Shown here piece after piece: positions 1 to 10,959 of a stretch of 64,000 bases of DNA. The translations under genes were made by a program, and so were the position numbers. Positions within the stretch are counted from its first letter, which is position 1. The number at the start of each line of letters is the position of its first letter. The stretch comes from Neonectria sp. B-13 (taxonomy: Eukaryota; Ascomycota; Sordariomycetes; Hypocreales; Nectriaceae): assembly GCA_002682825.1 (NCBI GenBank), contig NOKP01000007.1:62001-126000 (forward strand), written 5' to 3'. The notes under the pieces are model-generated. The model saw only the letters and a program-made list of their open reading frames with translations, had not been told where the DNA came from and ran no database searches.

Positions 1-751
1 CTCGAAAGTCACATAAATTCCCAGTGACTGATGTTGGCCGTCAGAGCTCTTTCGGTTGCTGATGGAGATCTTCTGGATATTTCCGTATTGGCCGAAGAAC
101 TCGGGCTTTCGCAACGTCTTGAGCAGCTCGTCTTCGCGCACGGTGGGGGCTAGGCCGGTGATGTAGACCAGGTTCTTCTGGACAACTCGCACTCCGATGA
201 GGTTTTTGCGGTTCTCTTTCTCGGCCTCGCGTTTCTGGACTTCTTTCTGCCGTTGTTCTTGGGCACGCTTTTTCTGGTTCTTTTGGATGTTGAGGCGGAA
301 TTCGGCAACCCTTTGTGACTGGTCAGCGTGGCGACCTACAATGAAATCATGACTCAACATACTCTTCCGTTGTGACAACCTTCCACTGTATTGTCTTTTC
401 GTCGTAGGGTCGTCTGCAAGCTGGACAGAGCCCATTCATATTATTCTTGATGTTGTTGAAACAGAACTGGCAGACCTGTAACGCGAATGTTAGCGCGACG
501 TGGCCAGAAGCCGACAACGGCGGGTGAGGAGATCGGTCGGTCGTACCTGGTAGCCGCAGGGACATGGCCGAAAGTTTCGGTCAGAGAGATCGAACTCTTC
601 GATGCATAGAGGGCTGTTGGGGTTGTCAGCTCTGGTACCCGACGTTGCCCTGGGACGCAAGGCTCGAGGGAAAGAGTGCGCCCTAGGGATTAAGATGGCG
701 CGCTTACCAGGTATCCTCCTCCTCTTCGAAGAAAGAGTCTTGTGGCGCCAT
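1..751 (-). CDS. NOT4: CCR4-NOT ubiquitin ligase subunit NOT4 (N-terminal part, cut by window edge)
   Basis: RING-type E3 ubiquitin ligase of the CCR4-NOT deadenylase complex, acting in mRNA decay and co-translational quality control. Read as four exons on the minus strand: 708-751, 547-613, 363-475 and 1-310, with introns of 94, 71 and 52 bp having GTAAGC, GTACGA and GTATGT donors. The first exon starts MAPQDSFFEEEEDT; the split Cys codon is completed by exon 2. The joined RING is of the C4C4 type typical of Not4, with CPLCIEEFD, FRPCPCGYQ, VCQFCFNNIK and GLCPACRRPYD, followed by WKVVTTEE. The last exon carries the charged NIQKNQKKRAQEQRQKE linker and the start of an RRM (NLVYITGLAP, KPEFFGQYGNIQKI). 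The reading frame is still open at base 1, so the RRM end and the long C-terminal tail lie outside. The start ATG is the first in frame. Orthology is very secure. Confidence 0.93.
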
Positions 752-1175
752 GGTGACAGTCTTGAATTCGGGGGGTGATGGTAAGAGGGTTTCAAAGTAG
801 CGGTGCTAAGAGTACGAGAACAAGGAGAGGGAGGAATGATTGATGATCTGTATGCACCAAGGCTGCGGGAAGAGAAAGATCCAAACTGCCTAATCTGAAT
901 ATGGTCTAGCCCCTGCACTCGTCTCACGTGACAGCCTTGATCCCACAACCCAAGCGCCCACAGAGGCTCCGATAGGCAGATACCTCTAGTTGGCGGGGCA
1001 CTGCCACCACAGCAAAGGTACTACGGTAGTCCCGGCAGAACCCCGGAGATTCCGGCTCGTGATGGTGCCGCTAACATCTTCGAACCAATACTTGCAGCAT
1101 CATTACCAACAGCACATTTCGTCCCGACGACGCCCTCCCATCGTCAATTGGCCTCGCACCGTCACATAACCGGCC
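752..1175. promoter_or_regulatory. Divergent promoter region between NOT4 and the complex I 30 kDa gene
   Basis: This 424 bp spacer separates two divergently transcribed housekeeping genes and must hold both promoters and 5' leaders. A CCAAT box lies at 1085-1089 and an inverted copy (ATTGG) at 1147-1151, upstream of the complex I gene. The open frames crossing it show no coding character. Confidence 0.5.
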
Positions 1176-2104
1176 ATGGCGACTCAAATTTCCCGAAGCA
1201 GGGCCCTGGCCTCAGCTCTGCGGCCCCTGAAGCCGTCGGTACAGGCTCGCAACCAGCAGGCAATCCGCTGCCTGTCCAGTTCGGCTCGCCAATATGTCGC
1301 AATGCCGAAGGAGGTTTCCAACCCGCGAATGGCTCCCCGAGACCACATCGGGACCCTCGAGGCGCCCATTGTTAACCCGGCCGACAAGTACCAGAGCAAG
1401 GCCGACAACATGCACCGATACGGCGCCTGGGTGATGGGCTGCATGCCCAAATACGTCCAGCAGTTCTCCGTCTGGAAGGATGAGCTCACCATCTACATCT
1501 CGCCTTCCGGCGTCATTCCTGTCTTCACCTTCTTGAAGTGTCAGTATCCCCGTCGTTGTTTCAGTCTTCCAATTCACCCACTAAATCCCTCCCAGACAAC
1601 ACCGCTGCCGAGTTCACCCAAGTCACCACCGTCACTGCCGCCGACTACCCCACGCGCGAGAACCGCTTTGAGGTCGTCTACCAGCTCTTGTCGATCCGCC
1701 ACAACTCCCGCATCCGCGTCAAGACATACGCGGACGAGGCCTCCCCTGTTCCTAGCATCACCGGTCTCTTCGACGGTGCCAACTGGTACGAACGTGAGGT
1801 GTACGATCTCTACGGTGTCTTCTTCGCTGGCCACCCTGATCTGCGACGAATCATGACCGACTACGGTTTCGAGGGTCACCCGCTGCGCAAGGACTTCCCT
1901 CTGACCGGATACACCGAGATTCGATACGATGAGGAGAAGAAGCGAATCGTCACTGAGCCTCTTGAGCTCACCCAGGCGTTCCGTAACTTTGAGGGTGGTT
2001 CCAGCGCCTGGGAGCCTGTCGGTGCTGGTGATAACCGCACGCCAGAGAGTTTCAAGCTGCCGACGCCCAAGCCGGAAGAGAAGAAGGAGGAGCCGAAGAA
2101 ATAA
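1176..2104 (+). CDS. nuo-30.4: NADH:ubiquinone oxidoreductase 30.4 kDa subunit (NDUFS3 / NUO-30.4), mitochondrial
   Basis: Peripheral-arm subunit of respiratory complex I, homologous to human NDUFS3, Neurospora NUO-30.4 and bacterial NuoC. Two exons, 1176-1539 and 1596-2104, give 290 residues. The 56 bp intron uses a GTCAGT donor; this choice, and not the overlapping GTGTCA or GTATCC, restores the frame and yields [12 protein letters not shown], which matches the family. The N-terminus is Arg/Ser rich without acidic residues, as expected of a mitochondrial presequence. The core reads [15 protein letters not shown] and [12 protein letters not shown], then the family signature [20 protein letters not shown] near residue 186, followed by [15 protein letters not shown]. 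The C-terminus ends in a Lys/Glu-rich tail. The ATG follows a favourable CCATGG-type context. A second complex I gene (51 kDa subunit) lies 47 kb away. Confidence 0.96.
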
Positions 2105-2664
2105 ACGGGGTTTCCCCAAGCTGTATAAGATTTCACTTGTTAGAAATATCAACCGGTTTCGGATTATGTCCGTCCGCCCGTCTTTCTTTGTGCCGACTTT
2201 GACTTGAACTTGATCTTGAGTTCCAGACCCTCTCTTCGTACTCTACTCGGCAAGGCGGGCAGCAAACTCGGGCTTACGTAGCCAAGGCTTTGACATATGC
2301 AGGCAACACGAACACGAGCCGTCCGCTAGCAATCACTGACACATTCGTGTGAGGGACACCCACCATGATATGTACCACCTCGGAGGGGAAAGCTGACGAG
2401 CCAATGACATCAAAACTTCACTTGTGCATCCGAGGCGTCACACAGCGTATGTGGTTTGTCGAGAATACGACAATGGGGTGTGAGGATTACGTCTCCTCCC
2501 CCCCAGTGCATGTTTGGGTGGCAACACATGTCTTTTCCAGCCTGGTGTTGCGATATTAAGTATCCTCGTCCCCCACAATTCTGCCCATGTCTGCTTGGTT
2601 CCGCGAACGAATTTCGTTGTTCCAACAGTTCCTGGCTGTGTATTGTTTTGGTTTCCACTGAAAA
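2105..2664. other. Intergenic: 3' region of the complex I gene
   Basis: The first part is the 3' UTR of the complex I gene. I see no recognised gene, RNA or repeat in the remainder; the short open frames on both strands lack coding character. Confidence 0.4.
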
Positions 2665-2955
2665 ATGTCCAGCAGCAGTCTTTCGCCCACCGTGTCATCT
2701 CCCTCGACTGTGTCCAGCAGGTCGACACTGCATCTAGAGAAGGAATTCCAGACCCTTCGAGACAAAAACCTGAGATTCGAAGACGACTTCGAGTTCCACG
2801 TCTTCATCAATGTGTTAGATCTTGTGGATACGGTGGTCGTTGAACGTCCTCAATCACGCGATGTGAGGAGGCGATCGTTCGGTCGACTGTTTGGAGGCTT
2901 CATGAAACGATCAGAAAAGGCGCCCAGCAATGAGCCATCGCTACCCTCGAACTGA
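2665..2955 (+). CDS. Possible small protein of unknown function (96 aa)
   Basis: An intronless open frame with a real ATG (AAAATGTCC context) encoding 96 residues. It opens with a Ser/Thr/Pro-rich stretch of about 22 residues, continues with a charged amphipathic segment (LEKEFQTLRDKNLRFEDDF), a hydrophobic patch (HVFINVLDLVDTVVV) and a basic end (DVRRRSFGRLFGG, MKRSEK). The codons favour C and G in third position in the first two thirds, which is why it is listed whereas other small frames nearby are not. I recognise no family. It could equally be a chance frame or one exon of a larger gene. Confidence 0.35.
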   Translation: MSSSSLSPTVSSPSTVSSRSTLHLEKEFQTLRDKNLRFEDDFEFHVFINVLDLVDTVVVERPQSRDVRRRSFGRLFGGFMKRSEKAPSNEPSLPSN

Positions 2956-4446
2956 ACCTACTCTATCTATTCAACATGTCATGCAGCCATCACAGTATCA
3001 CACGGTGTCTATGACGAAGGTCATCGCATGAGCGGGTGGGGGATAGCTTTTGGGAAGAACGGCAGAGTGTGTATTCAGGAAGCAATCAACGCGTTGTTAA
3101 TTATCTGGCTTTTGCATTTAGTACGCTACCTGCTATTCACGATCGTTCCCTCTCTCGTCAAGTCGTTTAAGACGGTTTTTAGAAACTCATGGGTACTATC
3201 GCGACATCTCGAGTTTTGTTTGTCTCGTCTTGGGGGGACCACGACTGCTCAGCGAATGGCTGGCTTGGCGGGAAATAGTAGTGGAATCCTTCTTTGGCGG
3301 TATTATATCTCTAGAACTTATTCAACGATTGTGCTTGTTAATATACAACAAGTCAACTCCCCTCATATTGATCGCCTCCGTCACTTCGCTTTCTTCAATA
3401 CGGGCAACCCTGCAGAGTCCTTCAATAACCCATTTCATAGCGAAGGACTTACATGCTCGTGAAACCCATTTCCGTGGACGGGCTTAGCGTTGCGACTATC
3501 AACTAGGCTAGCTCTGGCTGACATCCTCTGCACTAATAATGCACTAGAGCGATTGTTGAATTGTATTAGCAAACGAACGTACAGTTGCCATGTTTGAATC
3601 ACTGCGATATTGATGGGTGTTTTTTAACACCTGACGTGGATAGAATCTATGTTGTATTAATGAGATTATAGACGAGTTTCTTACCACTTTGATGTGGATA
3701 GAATCACTTTGGAAGACTGCTCGAGACCAGGCTGCGAGGCCTCACAGCGCCACAGCATCAATTCTCACTTACCAAAACGAAAGCTGACTTTGAGTTATCG
3801 AGATCCTCAAAAATCGGCTTGTCGGTTAGTCGTTGGCTTTCGGAGTATAAGAAGAAAATGGCAGTTTATTCTTTGGAAGCGCACTTGGAGATGCCTCGTA
3901 GGGTGGAATCTTCAGCTCACACAGCTCAATCCACTCTGCTCCATCCCTGCCATACCAAAACAGGCTGGCTGCCCCCAATGCCCAATCCGCCTTCTCTGCT
4001 GGGTCGCAATTCATCAGATCGATTACTCTCCTCTGTCATTGAAACAACCGCGGAGGAAATGTGGCATCTCATGACTTGGTTTCGCAATTTCCACGATCCT
4101 CAAACAGTACCCACGCAAATCTCCAAAGGGGACAGGCCATAGTCAACGACACGACGGCGGAGAGGCCAATGTGCCTTGGGGGCAGATATCCATCCCCCTT
4201 GTCGATGCGGCAGTGCTGGAGGCAGCCGCTGGGAGGCAGCCGCTAATAAAGCAGAGATGCGCCAGCCTCACTCTTGGAAGTTGGAATGTCTCGTCTCGTG
4301 CATGCCGCTTGATGCGGATAGACGGCAAAACGAATCAGGTTGGGTGGTGGCATGCCTCCTTCGTTTTCCTCCTCGAATAGTGCCATTAATTACTCCCCAA
4401 TGCATATCGTTGACGTCGTCACCAAGTCAAGTCTCTCTTGTTTACC
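2956..4446. other. Intergenic, AT-richer stretch of 1.5 kb
   Basis: Composition is visibly more AT-rich around 3000-3720 than in the neighbouring genes. A 12 bp direct repeat, GTGGATAGAATC, occurs at 3636-3647 and 3694-3705. No protein family is recognisable on either strand. It may contain worn remnants of an older element, but nothing identifies one. The right end holds the promoter of the gene at 4447. Confidence 0.4.
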
Positions 4447-7042
4447 ATGGATCCCCTCTCCATCTTCGGCGCCGTGACTGGCGGCATCTCGGTGACGTCT
4501 GAGATCTTCAAGGCCCTGGATGCCGCCATCACCATGGCCTCCAAGGTCAAGGAGGCCCCGGAGCTCGCCGTGTCGACCCTCCGCGACGTCGGCATGATGC
4601 GTCAAAACATGATCCGCTTCCAGCAGCTGCTAGACTCGGAGGCCCTCGCCCGCGAGAGAGGCCTCTATATCCCGCTTGGTGACGCCCGAAACACCTTCAC
4701 CGACTGTGTCGCCTCGCTTGACGAACTGGAGAGTCTGCTCAAGCCGCTTTCCGACCCCGGCCTGCAGAGTCTAGCCATGAGCGAGCGGCTGGAGTGGGCG
4801 ATGAAGGACAAGCGCATCAACCAGCTCTCCAAGCGTGTGCGCGATGCTCAGTCGTCCTTGGGTCTCATGTTAACTATTCTCCAACAGTACGTCGATTCCG
4901 TATTCTGCCTTGCTTCGGCAGCTTCCATTTTTCTACTTCATCAACTCAATTGATAGCATTGTATCTGCCACTAAGATGAACCCTACAGTGAATCCCTCCT
5001 TGAAGTCCAAAAAGCCATTGCAGGCCTCGCCGAGATTTGTCGGAGGATTGCCCCCAACGTCGCCCATCTCAACCGCAGAAGCCTCAGCAACTATACAGCA
5101 AGTCACCGGTACCTCGATGAATCTGACGACACATCAACTATCAGGCCGGCCGCAGTCCCGAGACCCGACTCAGTCATCGTCCCAGAGACAGTGCCCGAGG
5201 AAGACGATGACCTGGACAGCTCCCAAGACGAGGCATCCACATCTTTCAGCGCCCGCTTCGCCTTTGAAGAAGCTCTCGAGAAGTCTCGAGCCTACCGCCG
5301 AGCCCCGAACTGGGATTCCGAGATCCTCTCCTTCCGATCTTCCGTGTTGAACCCGCACGCACTGTCCTTACTCTCTAAGCTCTCTACTCTCAGCCTTGGC
5401 GACGTGTCGACCATTTCCGTCATTGCTCTGCCCCTGTGCTGCAGCGATATCTCCAACCCACAGCATTACACATGGGGAGAGACGGCTCCGAGCTACGGAA
5501 CCGGACGAAATACGGCTGCGCAAGTTGGAGACCAGGCAGTCGTCCAGCTTGAGCTGGAGCCATGGCGGTACCCAAGCCCTCCTCTACAGCGCTCCAACAA
5601 TCCTTCATCGCCCCTGAGTCCATCTCTGCCAGTAAAAGCCGGCATGTCGCGGATGCTGAAAGCCATGAGAAGGGCATTCGACAATGAGATCGTCGAGATC
5701 GCTCCTATTACTCCCGCAACGCCCCCTCATACACCCCCCGGCCCAGTTGCATTCTCGGGGTTGTCGAACTTGGACCGCGAGAGAGCGAGTCTCCAGAGGA
5801 TCCAGAAGGTCCCCTCATTAGCAGAACTCAGCAACTGGGGGCTCAAGGATAGCGAATCACATCTCTGCCACGACGTTGGAGGTGCGCCCTGTTATGGTGC
5901 GGTCGAGGGAAAACTGTGTGAAGACGAGGAGGTACGAATCCCAAAATGCAATACACGTGCCTATCACTAACTAGACGATAGTTTTCCGCCGAACAGATCC
6001 GCAGTGCGCAGTTAGACCTAGGTATGATCCCTTCACTAAACTCGGCCTGATTTTCCAACTCCCTTACTTACACTACTCGCTAGCTGTCACCAACGGCTAT
6101 CTCGACGCCTTCCGCTGTCAGGAATGCCATACAACACTGGCAAAGGTTGTGCAAACCAGGGGTTCTGGCTGGTCATCTTTCGAGCTCTGGTGTGGCCTAT
6201 ATTACTGCCTTCGTATGCGCCCGGAGCTGCAGCCATGTGCGTGCTACACCAAGATGCGCCAGCTAGGTCTTCCATCGGATATGTTCTTCGGATGCCGAAT
6301 GATTCCCGACGGCGAGGTCAACTGCGCCCGCTGCTTCCGCGTTTGCCCGAAATGTGCTGGATATAACTCCAGTGATAGCAAGGTCGTCAGTGTCTCACTC
6401 AGTACCGACTGCACTGTCGCCTCCAAGACAGAACCGCAAACGCCGACGAACAAGGACCATCTCACAACTACCACAGCCAGCGACAGGTTCCCTCCGCCGC
6501 AGCACAAGCTCCCCCAGAAACCAAGGCACTGGCACCTTCGAACCAGCGGGGAGATATTCCGCAAACAAGACGTGCTCCTGACGGCTCAGAGATTCGCCTT
6601 CGACCACACGACGTCAAGCGCCATGGACGAAGAGATCAGGCGTGACGTGAATAATCTAGCAACCACACTCGAGACTGTTGGGAAATTGGGGCTTGTGCCC
6701 AAACACCACATGGAGGTGCTCAAGAAACGGCAAAGTGTTTTGATGATGAGGAAGCAGATGCTTCCCGCCTGGAAGGAAATGAGCGAATTCATGAGCAAAG
6801 GGGGCACCTTCTGGAGCACGTCGTTGGGACATATGCGCGCCCGAATTGACGAATCCCAATGTTTGATTGACGAGTTGGCCAAGACAAACATCTTTAGGGA
6901 CGGCTTGCCCAATAATGGCTTCAACCAGCGGCACCACTCGAATACTAGCCAAGCATACAAACCATCTATTCCCGATTTCCCACTTCCAGTCACTACCACT
7001 GGAATTAATGTGCCGAAAACTGTCATCGGAATAGCAATCTGA
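4447..7042 (+). CDS. Uncharacterised protein with STAND/HeLo-like fungal N-terminal domain and a Cys-rich module (793 aa)
   Basis: Four exons, 4447-4886, 4989-5931, 5982-6021 and 6084-7042, joined by introns of 102, 50 and 62 bp; all phases agree. The N-terminus (MDPLSIFGAVTGGISVTSEI, then an all-helical stretch to about residue 175) resembles the fungal N-terminal domains found on STAND/NLR-like proteins and PigL (HeLo-like/SesA-like group); this is recognition by pattern and not a search result. No NACHT or NB-ARC P-loop follows. Residues about 200-460 are Ser/Pro-rich and probably disordered. Residues about 486-566 hold a Cys/His-rich block: CQECH, then CGLYYC, CACY, GCRM, NCARCFRVCPKC, spacing that suggests bound zinc. 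The C-terminus is a charged helical region (about 660-760). No function is claimed. A signalling or incompatibility-type role is possible; a transcription-linked role is the alternative. The downstream start at 4447 follows a CACCATGG-like context. Confidence 0.75.
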
Positions 7043-8015
7043 AACCGGCAGTGTCATCCTGGAGTTTGATTTCCAAGTTTATTCGGCGCATTATATAGCA
7101 TGTTTCGGGCTGGCGCAGAGTATCATAGCCGGATGTGGTTTTGGGGGCTCATACGGAACGTCATGCGGAAAAGTCGACGATACACTTGTAAGATACATAA
7201 TGAATAGGACGCTGGCTCTGCCGTAACACAGGACTTTCTAGAGTCATGTTTGGCATGAAAGTCATCTCAGTCATCCACGTCCAGACTTCATGAATCGTGA
7301 CCAAACAGCATGTTAACTTCTCGGTAGCCGACATCAGTCAAAGTACTAGGCAACCAGTAATCCTCTCCCGATCAAGCGTGTCCACTGCAATCATTTCTTT
7401 CTCTATTATTCAATATCCTACAACCACATCATCCACACAAACCTCCATTCCTCTCTCCTCTCCTCCCCTCTCTCTCTTGCTGTGCGCACAGAACGAGCCG
7501 TTCAACATCGAGGCCTTCTTGGTTCAACACAACGTGCATACTATCTCGGCGTCTCGGATCATCAAATGCATCCCGAGCAACAAGGTCAAAATGCCTCCCT
7601 TGCTATGCATGTCCATCCACCATGTCTCCCTGCATATAATGAACTGTTCCCATTGCTCCGGCACACGAAACTCCGCAAATTAACCTGCTGGGGGACCCAA
7701 AGAAAGAAAAAAAAATGAGAAAAAACAGACAAAGAGAGGAGTGAGATGGCTCATACATGATTGTGCATCCGCACCAGCCTCATTGCCAACTCCCATCCCG
7801 TTAAATAATTGAGAATGCATCTCTGCAAACCTATGACACCTTCACGCGCCCGTCTCCCAAAACTCCGCCATATGCTAGGACTGTGTGAAGAACGCTCCCA
7901 AGCTGCTTAGCACTTGCCGCTGCAGCTGCCCATGGTGCGGATGATGGAAATGGTTATATATAAGAGATAGAAGAACCTTGGTGGCGGGCCGACCCAAGAC
8001 TGAATCCTAGCCCTC
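7043..8015. other. Intergenic between convergent genes
   Basis: Holds the 3' UTRs of the genes on either side. A purine run of A and G lies around 7700-7740. A C/T-rich stretch at about 7440-7480 looks like a fungal promoter pyrimidine tract, yet no credible gene follows it. No RNA gene recognised. Confidence 0.35.
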
Positions 8016-10959
8016 TCACCACATATCGTCCCGCCCGTCATCCCTGTCATGCCTGTCATGCCGACGCTCTTCTTCATTATCGTGGTACTGGTAGTACTCC
8101 TTCGATCCCTGGCCATAGCCGTCAGAGCCTTCGTAGTCGTAACTATTGTTGTGATCATTTCCGTGCTCGTCCTCATAGATCTGAGCATCGTCAACATAGT
8201 CCACCTCGTCGTTGCCGCCAGATTCCGCGTATTGCACCGCCGCCTAGTGGGTTAATTAGCAAGGGATCGCTCAAATGGTCAGAATAAAACACTCACTCGA
8301 TGGTAGTCGAAGTTGTAGTGATCGGTGGCGTCTTGAGAGTCCTGTTCCTCCTGCGTTTGCTGCTGTGCTAAGTACTCTTGTTCCTGCTGTTTCCGTCGAG
8401 CCTCTTCCTCGAGACGTTTTTGCTGAGGCGAGAGTGGTACGTTCATCTGCGGGTGCATGGCTTGCACAATCGCAAGGTAACTGTACATGAAGTTGCTCAG
8501 CAGGACTTGGCTGAGGAGTGATCGGCGTGGGTTGGCCAGCTTGATGTGAGCCATTCGATAGATTGCTCTCTCCTCCAGGAGAGGAAATCTGGTCCAGTGG
8601 TAATCCACGTCTGGTACCAGGGGTTTGTACACCGGCTCCTCCGGGACTTTCAGGTGTTGTGTCTTCTTCGCGAGCTTCTCCTTCTCTTCCTTCTTCTTGC
8701 TTCCGCCAAATATGGATGAGAAGATGTTCCCGTCTTTCTCCCTCTTAGAGTCACTCTTGCGGTGGCTCTCCTTCTTCCGCTCCTCGTGCAGTTTGCTGTC
8801 CGTATTCTCGCGCTCCATAATCAGGCTTTCGCGGCCCTTCGTGGCGTTCTTATCAATGGATGTCTGTATCACATCCAGTCTCACGTTGTCCTGAGCCTTT
8901 TCAACCAGTGATTTCGTCTTCGACTTCTTGTTCTCCTCCTTCTTCTTTTCCTTGTCGTCCGTCCCGCTCTTGAACCATTTCCAAGCGCTGCTCGAGGATT
9001 TGGTGGTAGACACGCTGGCTGAGTCGTCGTCCCGATCCTTCTTAGATTTCTTATCGGATTTCTTCTCTTCCTGAGTCGCCGTGGGGATGAATGTTAGGTT
9101 GTCGGTACGACTTGCTCCACCGCCTGGCACAGGTGAAGGATTTGCCGTTAGGTTATCATTCAGAGACTGTCCTTGGGGATACGAGGACCGGGAGGTGTAT
9201 TGCTGAGGTGAGGCTTGGGGAACCGTCTGGCGACTTGCAGTGCGCCGGCTGGATCGTGGAGGAGGCTCGTCGGGCGCCTGTTCCTGTTCGGGGACCACCT
9301 GAGAGACGGGCTGAGCTGGGGTCTTCTGAGACGATGATCTTTGGGGGAAAGGCCTGGAAAGCTGGTCGTCTTCGCGGTCAGCGGGCTCCTCGGCGGTCGA
9401 GGTCTCGATGATCGGCAGGACTGGTGCGGTTGATGAGGTTCGAGTCGGTAGCTGATCTTGATATAGCTCGGTGGTGGAGGAAGAATCCTGCGAGGCTCCA
9501 TCGAAGGGATCAAACCCGCCAAGTGATTCTTGAGAAAACTTGTGCTGTCTCCTAACAGAACGACCTGGACGTGAGTAGTTATCGGACAGGGGCTCTGATT
9601 GCACTCTTGAAAAGCCGTGGCCCTTGGGTGCATCCAGCGGAGATGAGGTGCCTGATTCGGCGGATTCGCCATCGTGGTTGCGATGTACTACGCGCTTGGA
9701 GAAGGGCAACCTCTCGCCTGAGCGTATACTTCCACCTTTGCGATAGGTTGTGCGAGTAGAACGACGAAGACCCATTCCTGGAGCAACCGGGAGGATCGGC
9801 ATATCATCAACGCTACCCTCTGGTCCAGTGGAGCCCTGGGTATCTTGCGTGAGCTTCTGCACAGCCTTAGTAGGGTCCTTCACAAGCTCGTCAAGGCTCA
9901 GTTCATGGCTTTGATAGGTTCCCCGGGATCGATGCCTTTCCAGCCTCTCGGAACCATCAATATAGCCAACAGCTCCTCGTCCTCCGGAGTTGTCAATCTG
10001 ACGGGACAGCATTGACTTCTTTCGCCTCAAGCCATTAGAGCTCGAGTCACTCTGGCTTGAATCATCGCCGACGGAGAGAAAAGAGTCCCCTGACCTTCTT
10101 CGAATTGAGTGGACTCTTTTCTCCAGAAAAGACTTGAACTCTGTTGGCGCAAGCTCTGGGTGTACCCGCGCGGGCACCCATAGAAGCCTCGAGGGGTCGT
10201 TTTCGTCGTCGTCTCCGCTGGGAGCTATCGCAGGCATTGCCACGAGAGACATAGGAGGCATGTCGGGATCCTTGTTGTTTCCAACATCCATAGATAGACG
10301 CCTTAGCGCTTGTAGGTTGCTCAGCTCCTGGGCAATATCGCTCGGGTGATCGATGTCGGGTAGGGGGAAAGGCGAGTTTGAGGAATCAGCCTGAACATCG
10401 CGCAATGACAAGGTCGGGGATTTGGGGTTCTGGTCGAACGAGTTGCTGCGGTTGCTAAGACCTCTGTTCGGAAGAGGCGTTTTGATACCGCCATATTCGC
10501 CATTCAGCAACATGCTATCGAGAGGTTCCGAGGCAGAGCGGGAGAGCGGTTTCCGCGGGTCAGGCGATAGGCGATCTTCTTGTTGAGACGGTCGTGGTAA
10601 ATGCTCTTGGTAAGGCGAGCCGCCGATGAAACTCAACGGTCGGCCGCCTTCGGATCCGGAGTCGTCCTCATCACCGTAGAGTGTGCCGATAGCCTCGGTA
10701 ACATGATGGCTCGGGTCGGAGATGGAGAGCTGGCTTGCGTGACCGCGTCTGCTAGCGAAGCTGCTGCCAACATCGCGGGGTCGAGATGAGGTCTGCAGAT
10801 CATATCGAGGTCAGCAAGGGTCGAGACGGGGAAGTCACGCGGGGAGGCAGCCATGACACGGGAGAACAGATCCCTAAGGTAGGAGGAGTTCAAGGTCCAT
10901 GGATGGCGGGCCGAAGGCAGGCGAGGTGGAAGTTGGAGGATGATAAGACGCACCATCAT
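8016..10959 (-). CDS. Zds1/Zds2-type protein, regulator of polarity and PP2A-Cdc55
   Basis: Zds proteins bind the Cdc55 subunit of PP2A in yeast and affect polarity and mitotic entry. The family-defining C-terminal block is clear: ERAIYRMAHIKLANPRRSLL followed by QVLLSNFMYSYLAIV. Exons: 8297-10792 and 8016-8243 (53 bp intron, GTGAGT donor) are firm. Frame LSISDPSHHVTEAIGTLYGD stays open upstream of the first internal ATG at 10636 back to a CTGCAG acceptor at 10793, so the protein begins further up; the best fit is a 6-base first exon, ATGATG at 10954-10959, with a GTGCGT donor and a 161 bp intron, giving 909 residues. That first exon is uncertain. Between the ends lies a long Ser-, Pro- and Gln-rich disordered region with many basic-Ser motifs, then a Lys/Glu-rich charged stretch before the Zds domain and an acidic Tyr-rich tail. 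Confidence 0.85.

Noticed and set aside
3636..3705. 12 bp direct repeat GTGGATAGAATC as a possible target-site duplication or element end
   Set aside because: The copies are only 58 bp apart, with no inverted ends or coding remnant between them.
7297..7718. Short plus-strand frames after a pyrimidine-rich tract
   Set aside because: The tract looks like a promoter element, but the frames overlap one another, end quickly and match nothing.
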